This document shows, one piece after another, positions 17,212 to 25,923 of a DNA stretch of 64,000 bases. The notes under the pieces are model-generated. The model saw only the letters and a list, made by a program, of their open reading frames with translations. It had not been told where the DNA came from and did no database searches. Positions within the stretch are counted from its first letter, which is position 1. Each line of letters opens with the position of its first letter. The position numbers and the translations under genes were made by a program. The DNA comes from Abiotrophia sp938010525 (GTDB lineage Bacteria > Bacillota > Bacilli > Lactobacillales > Aerococcaceae): the NCBI RefSeq assembly GCF_938010525.1, contig NZ_CALLVK010000024.1, positions 76,269-140,268 on the forward strand, written 5' to 3'.

Positions 17212-17299
17212 GGTCAACTTCCTTTATCTATTTCAATTCAAAAATTTGCTTAACTTAACCTCTTAAATATACCCTAATTAGGCCCATAATGCAAAAATA

Positions 17300-17334
17300 G
17301 TCAACCAGACTCCAAATCATAGAGTTTGGCTGAC
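17300..17334 (-). terminator. cdsA terminator
   Basis: GTCAACCAGACTC and GAGTTTGGCTGAC pair over 13 positions with two G-U pairs, followed on the minus strand by TATTTTTGC. Confidence 0.75.
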
Positions 17335-17341
17335 ATGATTG

Positions 17342-18136
17342 CTATTTGAACCAGTTAAACCAGGTCATAAGAAAAAAGCTGGTAAAAAGGGTTGAGTCAA
17401 AACGGTCTAAGACCCCGCCATGGCCCGGCAAGAACTTACCGGAGTCCTTGACCCCAAAATGTCGCTTAAAGGCTGACTCTACCAAATCTCCTAGCTGACC
17501 TAAAACTGACAAGGCGATGGCTAGTAATATATAGTGTTCCGAACCACCTAAATGTGGATCAAAGAAGTAATTATAGAGCACTGCTATGACTACCGCACTG
17601 GCAATCCCCCCTAGCGAACCTTCGATGGTCTTATTAGGACTCAATTGAGGCGCCAGCTTATGCTTGCCCAAACGTCGACCAACGATATAAGCTCCGGAAT
17701 CCGTTGCAAAAATAATAGCAAATTGGAAAATAACTAAGTCTAAACTAATTTGTCGTAACTCAATCAAGTAACGGAAACCATAGCCAATGTAGAGGGCACC
17801 AAAAATCAAAAGGGCTGCTTCTTCAATATTGAAGGTCTTGTACTCATAGACCGTCAGGACTAAAAGCAACATACAGCAAATATAGAAGAGATAAGTGAAT
17901 TTCAGACCTGGAATCAAGGCAGATTGGTAGTTACTGGGTAGAATCATGAGGGCAACCGCAATGGTTGCAATGACCCCGACCAAGTTGAAGTATTCAATCT
18001 TCTTCATATTAGCTAATTCAAAGAGGGCCATAATCCCTAAAATTAAGAACATACCCGTAAAGACCTTGCCCCCAACCACCACAACCGGAATTAGGACGGC
18101 TAAGGCCGCTAGGGCGCTGATTACTCTTACTTTCAT
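17342..18136 (-). CDS. cdsA: phosphatidate cytidylyltransferase
   Basis: Makes CDP-diacylglycerol from phosphatidate and CTP in the membrane, feeding phosphatidylglycerol and cardiolipin synthesis. The 264-aa protein has about seven to eight membrane helices and the family signature near its C-terminus, SAFKRHFGVKDSGKFLPGHG followed by GVLDRFDS. The start ATG overlaps the uppS stop by 4 bp, which suggests translational coupling in a uppS-cdsA operon. Confidence 0.96.
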   Translation of the reverse strand: MKVRVISALAALAVLIPVVVVGGKVFTGMFLILGIMALFELANMKKIEYFNLVGVIATIAVALMILPSNYQSALIPGLKFTYLFYICCMLLLVLTVYEYKTFNIEEAALLIFGALYIGYGFRYLIELRQISLDLVIFQFAIIFATDSGAYIVGRRLGKHKLAPQLSPNKTIEGSLGGIASAVVIAVLYNYFFDPHLGGSEHYILLAIALSVLGQLGDLVESAFKRHFGVKDSGKFLPGHGGVLDRFDSTLFTSFFLMTWFNWFK

Positions 18137-18864
18137 TCAGTATCCAACACCTTTCCAAATCGTCGTTGTCGGTTGGCATAGACCGCTAGGGCCTGGTCAA
18201 AATCGCCTTCATCAAAATCAGGCCATAGGCGTTCAGTGAAATAGAACTCACTATAAGCCGCCTGCCAGAGTAAGAAGTTGCTGAGACGCTCTTCACCACT
18301 AGTCCGAATAATCAAGTCTGGATTGGCTAAGGCCCCAAACTTGGCGGTTTCTAGATTTTGTCCAATTAAGTCAGGGGTGATGTCTTCCGGCTTCAAAGTC
18401 CCACCAGCTACTTGACGGGCTAAAGTCTGAACCGCATGACTAATTTCGTCTTGAGAGCCATAGTTGATGGCAAAGTTCAATATCAGGCCGGTACAATGAG
18501 CTGTATCGGCAATAGCTTGCTTGAGGACCTTGCGTGTCCCTTCAGGTAGGCCTTCCAAATCGCCAATAGTCTCTATCCGCACATTCTGTTCCAGTAATTC
18601 AGGCACAAACTTGGCAAAAAACTCCTTAGGCAACTTCATTAAGAAGCTGACTTCCTGTTCAGGTCGTTTCCAGTTCTCGGTTGAGAAGGCATAGACCGTC
18701 AGCATTTTAACGCCCAATTGATTGGCACGTTTGGTGATTTTCTTAATGGTATCGACACCTTTTTTGTGTCCTGCTACCCGAGGTAGGAAACGTTTCTTAG
18801 CCCATCGGCCATTTCCATCCATAATTAGCGCAACGTGCGCAGGCACCTTACTTAAGTCAGCCAT
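18133..18864 (-). CDS. uppS: undecaprenyl diphosphate synthase
   Basis: Cis-prenyltransferase that builds the C55 lipid carrier for peptidoglycan and teichoic acid synthesis. The start was set at 18864 (243 aa, MADLSKVP) because AGGAGGGCTTGGC precedes it; the frame extends seven codons upstream. The catalytic loop HVALIMDGNGRWAKKR has the key Asp at residue 16. The conserved RTSGEERLSNFLLWQAAYSE is near residue 190, followed by FTERLWPDF. A TATAAT on the minus strand at 18896-18901 may drive the gene. Confidence 0.96.
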   Translation of the reverse strand: MADLSKVPAHVALIMDGNGRWAKKRFLPRVAGHKKGVDTIKKITKRANQLGVKMLTVYAFSTENWKRPEQEVSFLMKLPKEFFAKFVPELLEQNVRIETIGDLEGLPEGTRKVLKQAIADTAHCTGLILNFAINYGSQDEISHAVQTLARQVAGGTLKPEDITPDLIGQNLETAKFGALANPDLIIRTSGEERLSNFLLWQAAYSEFYFTERLWPDFDEGDFDQALAVYANRQRRFGKVLDTE

Positions 18865-18937
18865 GCCAAGCCCTCCTGTCTTCAAATTCCACTATATTAT
18901 AACAAACTCTGACTCTGATTGAAACGATTTAAACTAA

Positions 18938-18968
18938 AAATCCCCTCTGAAACTATCAGAAGGGATTT
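18938..18968 (-). terminator. terminator after the YitT-family gene
   Basis: AAATCCCCTCTGA and TCAGAAGGGATTT form a 13-position stem with one mismatch and a T-rich tail on the minus strand (GGGGATTTTTAG). Confidence 0.8.
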
Positions 18969-18973
18969 GATCA

Positions 18974-19879
18974 TTAAACAACTGATTCTTTTCTAAAGTT
19001 GGCCTGTTGCTCTCGATTTAAGAAATTGCCGGTCACCATGGTGGACTGGACCACGTTAATAAAGGCCTGGGAATCAACTGAAAGCACTGCTTGCTGCAAA
19101 TCATAGAGTTCATGACGACTTAAGACTACCATTAGGACTTGCTTGGGTTCTTGCGAAAAGGCACCCTGCCCTTCTAACAAAGTAACGCCACGTATGACCC
19201 GTTCCTGAATGGCCTTAACCACTTGGTTAGGGTCTTGGCAAATTACAAAAGCAGTCAAACGTTGCTCACCTGTATGGATCGCATCAATGACTATCCCCGC
19301 AATAAAGATGGCAATGCAACTATAGAGAGCATATTCCCAACTATTAAGGAAGCCAGCTCCTACTATGACCAAACCATTGGTCAAAAAGGACATAAAGCCG
19401 ACATTGCGACCTGTTTTCTTAGCAATCAAGAGGGCAATAATATCAAAGCCTCCACTGGACATACCAAACTTAATCAAGAGGCCGACCCCGATACCCGAAA
19501 TCACCCCACCAGCGATTGCAGCTAACAAGGTATTATCGGTCACTTGTACAATCGGCACCCAGTTACTTACCAAGGTGGACAAGAAAATACTGGTCACGGT
19601 CAAGATAGAAAAGCGCCGTCCTAAATAGAGCCAACTCAAAATCATCAAGGGAATATTGAGAATGAAATAGAGATTACCAGCTGTTAAGAGATTTGCTAAG
19701 GGAGTATCCTTGAAGATGGCCAAGATAATTTGCGCCAAACCAGGCACGCCATTAGAAAAAATCAGATTCGGAACATAGAATAAGTTAAGGGCAACTGCAA
19801 AACAAAGGGCTGAAAGCCATAATACGACGCCGGACAGGATTCTTTGTCCTTGACTGGAGCGAACAAAAGACGTCAGCAT
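18974..19879 (-). CDS. YitT family integral membrane protein
   Basis: The 301-aa protein has five to six membrane helices in the first two thirds, with the glycine-rich AIAGGVISGIGVGLLIKFGM and SSGGFDIIALLIAKK segments typical of the YitT/DUF161 family. A cytosolic C-terminal DUF2179 domain follows (about residues 215-290, RLTAFVICQDPNQVVKAIQE). Substrate and function are not established for the family. It begins 6 bp after the YbjN-like gene, so the two are likely cotranscribed. Start ATG has GAGGTGTAAAACTTC upstream. Confidence 0.88.
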   Translation of the reverse strand: MLTSFVRSSQGQRILSGVVLWLSALCFAVALNLFYVPNLIFSNGVPGLAQIILAIFKDTPLANLLTAGNLYFILNIPLMILSWLYLGRRFSILTVTSIFLSTLVSNWVPIVQVTDNTLLAAIAGGVISGIGVGLLIKFGMSSGGFDIIALLIAKKTGRNVGFMSFLTNGLVIVGAGFLNSWEYALYSCIAIFIAGIVIDAIHTGEQRLTAFVICQDPNQVVKAIQERVIRGVTLLEGQGAFSQEPKQVLMVVLSRHELYDLQQAVLSVDSQAFINVVQSTMVTGNFLNREQQANFRKESVV

Positions 19880-19885
19880 GAAGTT

Positions 19886-20326
19886 TTACACCTCAGCAGA
19901 AGGACCTAAACCAGCAGTTAAGGCTTCTACCATATCCTTAGCGATAGCTGAACCATAGACAATCGTTTCATAGAGCGGTTGTGGATCCACGCTAGCGCGC
20001 ATCAAGTTACGTTGGAAAATTTCCCCATCGCCCGCTAAATAAAGAGCAAAATAACCGGTACGGGTTTCATTTAATTCGTTAATCAATTCCAAGGCTTGCG
20101 CACGTTGCTTATAGTCTTTCAGCATATGAACATGGCGGTAGATGACTTGAGCATCACAATAAGGTAAATCTGAATTTTGAACGATGACTTCCACAATCAG
20201 GTCACGTACTGGGGTTACACCAAAACGGAAACGATAGAGATGGTGACCTCCCTCAATCTCCAAGTATTCAGCTGGTAGTTCTTTCTCAGCAATGAGTTTG
20301 TCGAAATTTTCCTTGATAATAGACAT
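19886..20326 (-). CDS. YbjN-domain-like small protein
   Basis: A 146-aa soluble acidic protein without signal or membrane segment. The pattern LELINELNETRTGYFALYLA, then a DGEI turn and an amphipathic C-terminal half, resembles YbjN-type domains, which have a type III chaperone-like fold. That assignment is by eye and moderate. Start ATG follows GAGGAGGAAGCTCT. It is the first gene of a two-gene unit with the YitT-family membrane protein, so it may be a cytosolic partner of it. Function unknown. Confidence 0.6.
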   Translation of the reverse strand: MSIIKENFDKLIAEKELPAEYLEIEGGHHLYRFRFGVTPVRDLIVEVIVQNSDLPYCDAQVIYRHVHMLKDYKQRAQALELINELNETRTGYFALYLAGDGEIFQRNLMRASVDPQPLYETIVYGSAIAKDMVEALTAGLGPSAEV

Positions 20327-20419
20327 AGAGCTTCCTCCTCGATTTAACTTTCAATACTCTTATAGTGTACCACGTTTGCTAGGACTTTTCATCTGTAAGT
20401 AACGTGCCTAGATAAAGAA

Positions 20420-20442
20420 AAAGTCCACCCTAGGTGGACTTT
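20420..20442 (-). terminator. terminator after the YneF-family gene
   Basis: AAAGTCCACC and GGTGGACTTT form a perfect 10-bp stem followed on the minus strand by TTTCTTTATC. Confidence 0.88.
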
Positions 20443-20453
20443 GATTCTCTTGA

Positions 20454-20669
20454 TTATTGACGAACCTTCATTTGGGCCATGATTTGCTGAACCTTCTTCT
20501 TAGATGGTTTTTGACCCATTGAAGCCATCATTTGCGTAATCATGCGCTCATCAATCGGTGGGTTTTCCTTAAAGTATTTCATCATGTAACGGCGCGCCAT
20601 AAAGAAGCCACCAACAAATCCGCCGATTAAGGCGACTACGACAATGATTAACCAAATCCATGTTTGCAC
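20454..20669 (-). CDS. YneF family (UPF0154) small membrane protein
   Basis: A 71-aa protein with one N-terminal membrane helix (about residues 4-26). The basic cytosolic tail contains YMMKYFKENPPIDERMITQM and MGQKPSKKKVQQ, the conserved features of UPF0154. Function unknown. Its place beside the DUF896 and lexA genes is common in Bacilli. Start ATG follows AGGAGAAGGCAGT. Confidence 0.92.
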   Translation of the reverse strand: MQTWIWLIIVVVALIGGFVGGFFMARRYMMKYFKENPPIDERMITQMMASMGQKPSKKKVQQIMAQMKVRQ

Positions 20670-20736
20670 TGCCTTCTCCTCACTTTCTTTTCATGTTACT
20701 CTTCTATTTTACACAACTTTCCGTCAAAAGCCTAGT

Positions 20737-20988
20737 CTAATCTTCTAAATGACGGTTATGAATTTTCTTTTCTTTTTGAATCTGTTTGAGTTTGTCAGGA
20801 GTCACATCGGTCCCCTCTTGGTCGACAATCTTCATACCTTCAATATGATTGCGCATGCCATGGCGCAAGCTAGCCAAATACTCTTGACGCAAAGTGGCCT
20901 GTTCTTGGGCTTCTTCAGGTGTCAGACCTTGACTTTTCTTCTTACGCGCGAGGACATTAATACGCTCAATTTTTTCTGGTGATAACAT
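20737..20988 (-). CDS. DUF896 family (YnzC-like) protein
   Basis: An 83-aa basic protein, mostly helical. It has the family features KIERINVLARKKKSQGLTPE, TLRQEYLASLRHGMRNHIEG and VTPDKLKQ. In Bacillus a member of this family sits in the SOS-regulated region next to lexA. The gene is divergent from lexA and shares the intergenic LexA box, so damage-inducible expression is plausible. Start ATG follows GGAGGTATCCA. Confidence 0.92.
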   Translation of the reverse strand: MLSPEKIERINVLARKKKSQGLTPEEAQEQATLRQEYLASLRHGMRNHIEGMKIVDQEGTDVTPDKLKQIQKEKKIHNRHLED

Positions 20989-21000
20989 TGGATACCTCCA

Positions 21001-21014
21001 CGAACATTCGTTTG
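21001..21014. promoter_or_regulatory. LexA operator (SOS box)
   Basis: CGAACATTCGTTTG agrees with the Gram-positive SOS box CGAACRNRYGTTYC at 12 of 14 positions. It lies between the divergent DUF896 and lexA genes and touches the lexA -35, so it should give LexA autorepression. Confidence 0.85.
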
Positions 21015-21041
21015 CATTTTGGACAATAGGTGTGCTATAAT
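21012..21041 (+). promoter_or_regulatory. lexA promoter
   Basis: -35 TTGCAT (21012-21017) and -10 TATAAT (21036-21041) with an 18-bp spacer, overlapping the LexA operator. Confidence 0.78.
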
Positions 21042-21069
21042 AAGCTTAAGATATAAGGAAGGTGAGGAC

Positions 21070-21687
21070 ATGACGACATTATCCACTAAACAATTAACCA
21101 TACTCTCATGTATCCATGAGGCTATTGAAGCCAACGGCTATCCCCCTACAGTTCGAGAAATCGGTGCAGCAGTAGGACTTGCTTCTACTTCAACTGTTCA
21201 CGGCCATCTAGCACGCCTAGAACGGGCTGGTTACATTATTCGTGACGCCAGCAAGACACGGGCCATCGAACTTTCTCCCCTAGCTCAGGAAGCCTTAGGT
21301 ATCCAACCCCAACAAATTCCCTTGCTAGGTCAAGTTGCTGCCGGTGCCCCTATTCTGGCCATCGAACATGCCACAGATTACTACCCTATACCACCTGGAT
21401 TAGAGCGCTATGAACCTAGCGAACTCTTCATGCTAGAAATTAAGGGTGAGTCTATGGTTAATATTGGCATTCTAGATGGGGACTACATCACGGTCCGCCG
21501 TCAAGCAAGCGCCAATAATGGTGATGTCGTGGTTGCCATGACCGAGGATAATGAAGCCACCTGTAAGACCTTCTTCAAGAAGTCCGATCACGTCATCCTA
21601 CGGCCAGAAAACGACCACATGGACGATATCATTTTGCCTCAGGTGACCATCCTAGGTAAGGTTGTCTCCCTCTACCGTTATTTCTAA
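21070..21687 (+). CDS. lexA: LexA SOS repressor
   Basis: A 205-aa repressor with an N-terminal winged helix (about residues 1-65, PTVREIGAAVGLASTSTVHG) and a C-terminal S24 peptidase latch domain. The self-cleavage site is A91-G92 in GQVAAGAPI, the nucleophile is S128 (GESM) and the general base is K166 (ATCK). It is cleaved after DNA damage with RecA filament help. The start was set at the ATG at 21070 after AAGGAAGGTGAGGAC; the frame opens earlier at 21019 but without a ribosome site. One of the few plus-strand genes here. Confidence 0.97.
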   Translation: MTTLSTKQLTILSCIHEAIEANGYPPTVREIGAAVGLASTSTVHGHLARLERAGYIIRDASKTRAIELSPLAQEALGIQPQQIPLLGQVAAGAPILAIEHATDYYPIPPGLERYEPSELFMLEIKGESMVNIGILDGDYITVRRQASANNGDVVVAMTEDNEATCKTFFKKSDHVILRPENDHMDDIILPQVTILGKVVSLYRYF

Positions 21688-21700
21688 GTCTCTTATAGCC

Positions 21701-21727
21701 ATGCCCTCAGTCTAAGACTGGGGGCAT
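21701..21727 (+). terminator. lexA terminator
   Basis: ATGCCCTCAGTCT and AGACTGGGGGCAT pair nearly completely and are followed by ATTTTTCTTTTC. On the minus strand, after apt, the tail is not T-rich. Confidence 0.85.
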
Positions 21728-21741
21728 ATTTTTCTTTTCTC

Positions 21742-22254
21742 TTAGTATTGCATTAAAGCCTTGTAGTCATAGCCTGCTAATTTTTCTTTCCCGTTTAAGT
21801 CAACGAGTTCAATTAAGAAGGCACAGCCAACGACAACGCCGCCTAATTTTTCAACTAGGTCGATAGAGGCTTTAATGGTCCCACCTGTTGCCAAGAGGTC
21901 ATCGGTAATGAGGACACGTTGGCCTGGTTTAATAGCATCTTCATGCATAGTTAAAGTCGCGGTACCATACTCCAATTCATAGTCTACATCGACCGTTGGG
22001 CGTGGTAATTTGCCTTTCTTACGAACTGGGGCAAAACCAATCTCTAATTCATAAGCAACTGGGCAGCCTACGATAAAGCCACGCGCTTCTGGACCTACAA
22101 TCACATCTACTTGTAATTCACGAGCGTAGTCCACTAATTGTTTAACAGATTCGTGGTAAGCTGGACCGTCTGCCATGAGAGGGGTAATATCACGGAAAAC
22201 AATGCCTTCTTTTGGATAGTCCATGACTTTAGCAATATAATTCTTCAATTCCAT
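21742..22254 (-). CDS. apt: adenine phosphoribosyltransferase
   Basis: Salvages adenine to AMP using PRPP. The 170-aa length is standard. The PRPP-binding motif VLITDDLLATGGT lies at about residues 115-127, and GPEARGFIVGCPVAYELEIG precedes it. Start ATG has AGGAGTTAACTCATA upstream, in the tail of recJ. It is the last gene of the long run that begins at glyQ. A recJ-apt pair is common in Firmicutes. Confidence 0.96.
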   Translation of the reverse strand: MELKNYIAKVMDYPKEGIVFRDITPLMADGPAYHESVKQLVDYARELQVDVIVGPEARGFIVGCPVAYELEIGFAPVRKKGKLPRPTVDVDYELEYGTATLTMHEDAIKPGQRVLITDDLLATGGTIKASIDLVEKLGGVVVGCAFLIELVDLNGKEKLAGYDYKALMQY

Positions 22255-22260
22255 TATGAG

Positions 22261-24588
22261 TTAACTCCTAATTCTTTTTACATATTCTTTTATTTGGCCG
22301 AGGGTGGCAAAGACTAAGGCTTCCTCGCTGAACATAGCAGCTTGATAAGCCCGGTAGGCAGCAGTTTCTTCCAAGTTAGTGTTCTGATGGCGACTCGCCT
22401 CTTGGACTGCCACTTGCCCCTCTTCAATTGACACAAAACCTGCTTCATAGAAGACATGAAACATTAATTTGAGTTGAACTGGATTAATGGCCAGTCCTTG
22501 GCTGATTTCTGCTAACCTAGCCCGCAAATTGAAGGGCTCCTGGCTGACTAACCAGCGATAGAGTTTAGCAAAGTCAGCCCTTTGCGGCAGACCTGCCAAA
22601 TACTTAGATTCTTGGGCGTAAAGCACCAAGTAAAAGGTCTGCCAGTCCTGATTAAGTACCAAGTGGTCGAAATCCGCCATTTGCTTGGGTGGTTCTAAGA
22701 GCACCAGGCCTTGATAATGGGTAAGATTGGCTTCTTGTGCTTCTTGATAGGTCATGAGAGCAGAAGCGGTCTGAAGTCTGGAACTGACTTGGGCCTTGAC
22801 TGCTTGACGCTGACAAAGATAGACCACTTGATCCAGTTGCCAGAGGCGGCCTTGTTGACCGCTGGCTCGCCAATCGTACCAGGCGGCACCTGAGACCCCA
22901 AGATCAGACAGAAGCAATTGAGGGCTGACCCGATTCTGCCATTTGTTTAAGTCCAAATGACCTACGGCCGTCAGACTATCTCCCACTTGGCGATCTCGCA
23001 TACGATCTGCAAAGTCAAAGCCAATAGCATTAAGCTCTTGACCATCCTGTCCTAGGACTAGCTTAGCATGCTGGCCATTAGTCCCTATCAAGCGCACTTG
23101 GTTGAGCTTTGCCTCCTCAAAGGCAAAGACTGGCTTATCATTATCCATACCGAAGGGACCCAGTAACTGGACTTCTTGGATAAAATCAGTCCCTACTTCC
23201 GAAAGTTTCAAGGACAAATCAATGGTCAAGGGTGCTTTTCTAGGCTCACTTGCTGATTGAGCTTGAGCCTTGGCATGCAGGGCTGTGACAAAGTCTTGCC
23301 ATTGATCTTGATTAACTGTCATACCTGCCGCCTGAGCATGTCCACCATATTGGGCCAGATGCTCCTTAATATCTGTCAACCAGTCAAAGAGATGGACAGC
23401 TTCTGTCGAACGTCCACTCCCTTTGTATTGGCCTTTATCTGCCTGATACTGGAAGATTAGGGCTGGACGTTGGTAGTGTTCGCTCAAGCGACCGGCCACA
23501 ATCCCAACAACCCCAGCTGGCCAACTAGGGTCTGACTCAATAATTATAGGAGGAATTGGTCCCTGTCCCAGTCTTTGGCTAACCTGATCCATAATATTAG
23601 CTACCAAGTCCTTACGTTCTTGGTTTTTTTCATTAATTAACGCTAATAGTTCTTGGGCTTCTTCCTCATCCTGGGTTTTAAGCAGTTCCAATGCGGGAGT
23701 CGGGTCTCCCAAACGGCCAATAGCATTGAGCCGAGGTCCGATGGTAAAACCAATCGTGTCAGCCGTCATGTTTTCCATATCGACTTGATCTTCTTCAAGC
23801 AGTAAGCGCAAGCCAATGCGCATGGTATCACGCATGAGCTGGAGTCCGCTCAGGACAATGGTCCGGTTCTCATCACGAAGGGAGACCACGTCACTGACTG
23901 TCCCAATGGCAGCTAATTCCACTAGTTCCGTTGGCACCTCGCCTAATAAGGCAGTTGCCAACTTCAAGGCCACCCCTGCTCCACTCAAATCCGGGAAGGG
24001 ATAATGGCCTTGTGGATGTCTGGGATGAACCACAGCATAAGCTGAAGGCAAGGTGGCTTGGACCTCATGATGGTCCGTCACAATAACATCCACACCAGCC
24101 TGCATAGCCCATTCGATGGCTTCAAAACCTGCCACCCCATTATCGCAAGTTAAAATCAACTGAACGCCTTGCGCCACAAAGTCCTGGTAGCGAGTCAAAT
24201 TAGGCCCATAGCCATCCACCAAGCGATTGGGGACATAGTAAATGACCCGGGCACCTAACATCTCCAAGGTCTCATAGAGAATCAAGGTTGAGGTTATGCC
24301 GTCAGCATCATAGTCCCCGTAAATTAAGATGACTTCTTGGTCCTCAATGGCTGCTTGGATTCTTTCCACAGCGCGATCCATGTCATGAAGGAGGAAGGCA
24401 TCGTGGAAGGTTTGGGGCATCTGATTAGTCGCATCCTTGATTTCTTCTAAAGTCTCAAGTCCACGCGCCAAACATAGCCGCAGAAAAGTGTCACTATAGC
24501 CTAAACCGGCTTGCTGCCATTCGGCCACCTTGTCTTGCCAATTGTCTGGCAAGCTGCGGTAGTGCCACTCATAGTGTGTCAAGTTCAT
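22261..24588 (-). CDS. recJ: single-strand DNA exonuclease RecJ
   Basis: 5'-to-3' single-strand exonuclease used in RecF-pathway recombination and mismatch repair. The 775-aa protein has the DHH motifs LIYGDYDADGITST, LILTCDNGV and VIVTDHHEV (first 180 residues). The DHHA1 region with GRSTEAVHLFDWL and YGGHAQAAGM follows (about 380-440), then an OB-fold and a low-conservation C-terminal domain typical of Firmicutes RecJ. Start ATG after GAGGGGGTAGAGC, 3 bp from the lapA stop. Confidence 0.96.
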   Translation of the reverse strand: MNLTHYEWHYRSLPDNWQDKVAEWQQAGLGYSDTFLRLCLARGLETLEEIKDATNQMPQTFHDAFLLHDMDRAVERIQAAIEDQEVILIYGDYDADGITSTLILYETLEMLGARVIYYVPNRLVDGYGPNLTRYQDFVAQGVQLILTCDNGVAGFEAIEWAMQAGVDVIVTDHHEVQATLPSAYAVVHPRHPQGHYPFPDLSGAGVALKLATALLGEVPTELVELAAIGTVSDVVSLRDENRTIVLSGLQLMRDTMRIGLRLLLEEDQVDMENMTADTIGFTIGPRLNAIGRLGDPTPALELLKTQDEEEAQELLALINEKNQERKDLVANIMDQVSQRLGQGPIPPIIIESDPSWPAGVVGIVAGRLSEHYQRPALIFQYQADKGQYKGSGRSTEAVHLFDWLTDIKEHLAQYGGHAQAAGMTVNQDQWQDFVTALHAKAQAQSASEPRKAPLTIDLSLKLSEVGTDFIQEVQLLGPFGMDNDKPVFAFEEAKLNQVRLIGTNGQHAKLVLGQDGQELNAIGFDFADRMRDRQVGDSLTAVGHLDLNKWQNRVSPQLLLSDLGVSGAAWYDWRASGQQGRLWQLDQVVYLCQRQAVKAQVSSRLQTASALMTYQEAQEANLTHYQGLVLLEPPKQMADFDHLVLNQDWQTFYLVLYAQESKYLAGLPQRADFAKLYRWLVSQEPFNLRARLAEISQGLAINPVQLKLMFHVFYEAGFVSIEEGQVAVQEASRHQNTNLEETAAYRAYQAAMFSEEALVFATLGQIKEYVKRIRS

Positions 24589-24591
24589 GCT

Positions 24592-25110
24592 CTACCCCCT
24601 CGAAACCTGAGGATCCTCATCATCTTGCAAACTCTCTTCAAATTCATCCACACTGTCTTCAAGTTCTTGAGCTGATTGGTCCAAATCAGCCTCTAAATCA
24701 CTGGTCTCTTCTTGCGATTGGCTTTGAGACTGGGCTTCAAGCTGTGTCTTCAAATCAGCTAAGGCTTCTTGAAGACTAGCAATTTCTTGATTCTTTTCTT
24801 CAAGATTGGCCTGATATTGGGCTTCTAATTCCGCCTTCGTCGTCTCAAAAGTAGACTGTTCTTTGCTGAGGGCTTCGCGTTCCTTATTTAGGTTCTTAAT
24901 GGCTGTACGATTAGCCATGTGACTGGATAAAGAGGACAAGAAACCAATTAATAAACCGAACAAAATCGAAATCAATAAGACTAAGACCATCGGCATTTGA
25001 GTTTGGAAGAACAAGAAAGTGACCTGCACATTATTGACGTTTTGTAGAGCGAATACTACCACTAGAATAACGGCACAGACACCTAAGATTAATTTCCATT
25101 GTTGACGCAT
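24592..25110 (-). CDS. LapA-domain membrane protein with coiled coil
   Basis: A 172-aa protein with two membrane helices (about residues 6-23 and 38-60) and the LapA/DUF1049 pattern FALQNVNNVQVTFLFFQTQM. A long acidic, Gln/Glu-rich coiled coil fills the cytosolic tail to the C-terminus. Family members can act in membrane or lipopolysaccharide assembly in Gram-negatives; the role in Firmicutes is unknown. It is tightly packed between the SDR gene and recJ. Confidence 0.85.
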   Translation of the reverse strand: MRQQWKLILGVCAVILVVVFALQNVNNVQVTFLFFQTQMPMVLVLLISILFGLLIGFLSSLSSHMANRTAIKNLNKEREALSKEQSTFETTKAELEAQYQANLEEKNQEIASLQEALADLKTQLEAQSQSQSQEETSDLEADLDQSAQELEDSVDEFEESLQDDEDPQVSRG

Positions 25111-25113
25111 AGG

Positions 25114-25923
25114 CTATTCCTCCTTCAAATTAAACAAGCGGGCAGCTAAAAAATCACCGACTTGTGGGCATAAGTGATAGAGTTTTGAGGCAAAGGCTAA
25201 CTGCCAAGGCAGATTCAATTCTCGTTTGACTTGCTTGCGTTTCATATTGGCTACAATGCGACCAGCCAACTCATCTGCTTCAAGACTGAAGGCCTCGACT
25301 ACTTGGGCATAGGCTAGCATTTGCGGTGAGCGGTCGAAGAAGGCTGTCTGAACAGGGCCTGGGTTAATAGTGGAGACTTGAATAGCTGTCTCATAGAGTT
25401 CCAGTCTCAAGGCGTCAGCATAAGCGATAATAGCCGCCTTAGACGCTGCATAAGCGCTAGTCATAGCGGTCGGGATTTTCCCTGCAATAGACCCTACTAA
25501 GTGAATTTGACCTAGCCCACCTTGGTTTAACTGCTGGATGGCCACCAACTGGCTCAAGTACATCATGCCGAAGACATTGACTTGGAACATATCCACTACT
25601 TGCTGAGGTTGATTTTCCGAGAAGGCTTGGAAGTCTCCATAACCCGCATTACTGAAGAGAATATCAATACGACCAAATGCTTCAAGTGTAGCTGCCACTA
25701 ATGCCTCAATAGCTTGAGGCTGAGACATATCCGTTACTTGGACCAGAATCTCTGTCCCCCACCGCCCTTCAAGTTCCTGTGCAATGGCCCGCAGGCGGTC
25801 TTGACGTCTGGCAGCCAATACTAACTTACAGCCTTCTTGGGCCAATTGGCGGGCCACAGCTTGGCCAATACCACTGGTTGCACCGGTGATAATTACGACT
25901 TGCTTATCTAAGTTTCTTGACAT
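25114..25923 (-). CDS. short-chain dehydrogenase/reductase
   Basis: A 269-aa Rossmann-fold oxidoreductase. It has the NAD(P) motif TGATSGIGQAVA (residues 14-25), NAG at the end of beta4 (FSNAGYG), a catalytic Ser in LVGSIAGK, and YAASKAA for the Tyr and Lys. An Arg pair after beta2 (AARRQDRL) suggests NADPH. Its substrate is unknown; the arrangement beside rnz is common in Lactobacillales. The start overlaps the rnz stop by 16 bp and has TAGGAGGAGATAGCTC as ribosome site. Confidence 0.9.
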   Translation of the reverse strand: MSRNLDKQVVIITGATSGIGQAVARQLAQEGCKLVLAARRQDRLRAIAQELEGRWGTEILVQVTDMSQPQAIEALVAATLEAFGRIDILFSNAGYGDFQAFSENQPQQVVDMFQVNVFGMMYLSQLVAIQQLNQGGLGQIHLVGSIAGKIPTAMTSAYAASKAAIIAYADALRLELYETAIQVSTINPGPVQTAFFDRSPQMLAYAQVVEAFSLEADELAGRIVANMKRKQVKRELNLPWQLAFASKLYHLCPQVGDFLAARLFNLKEE

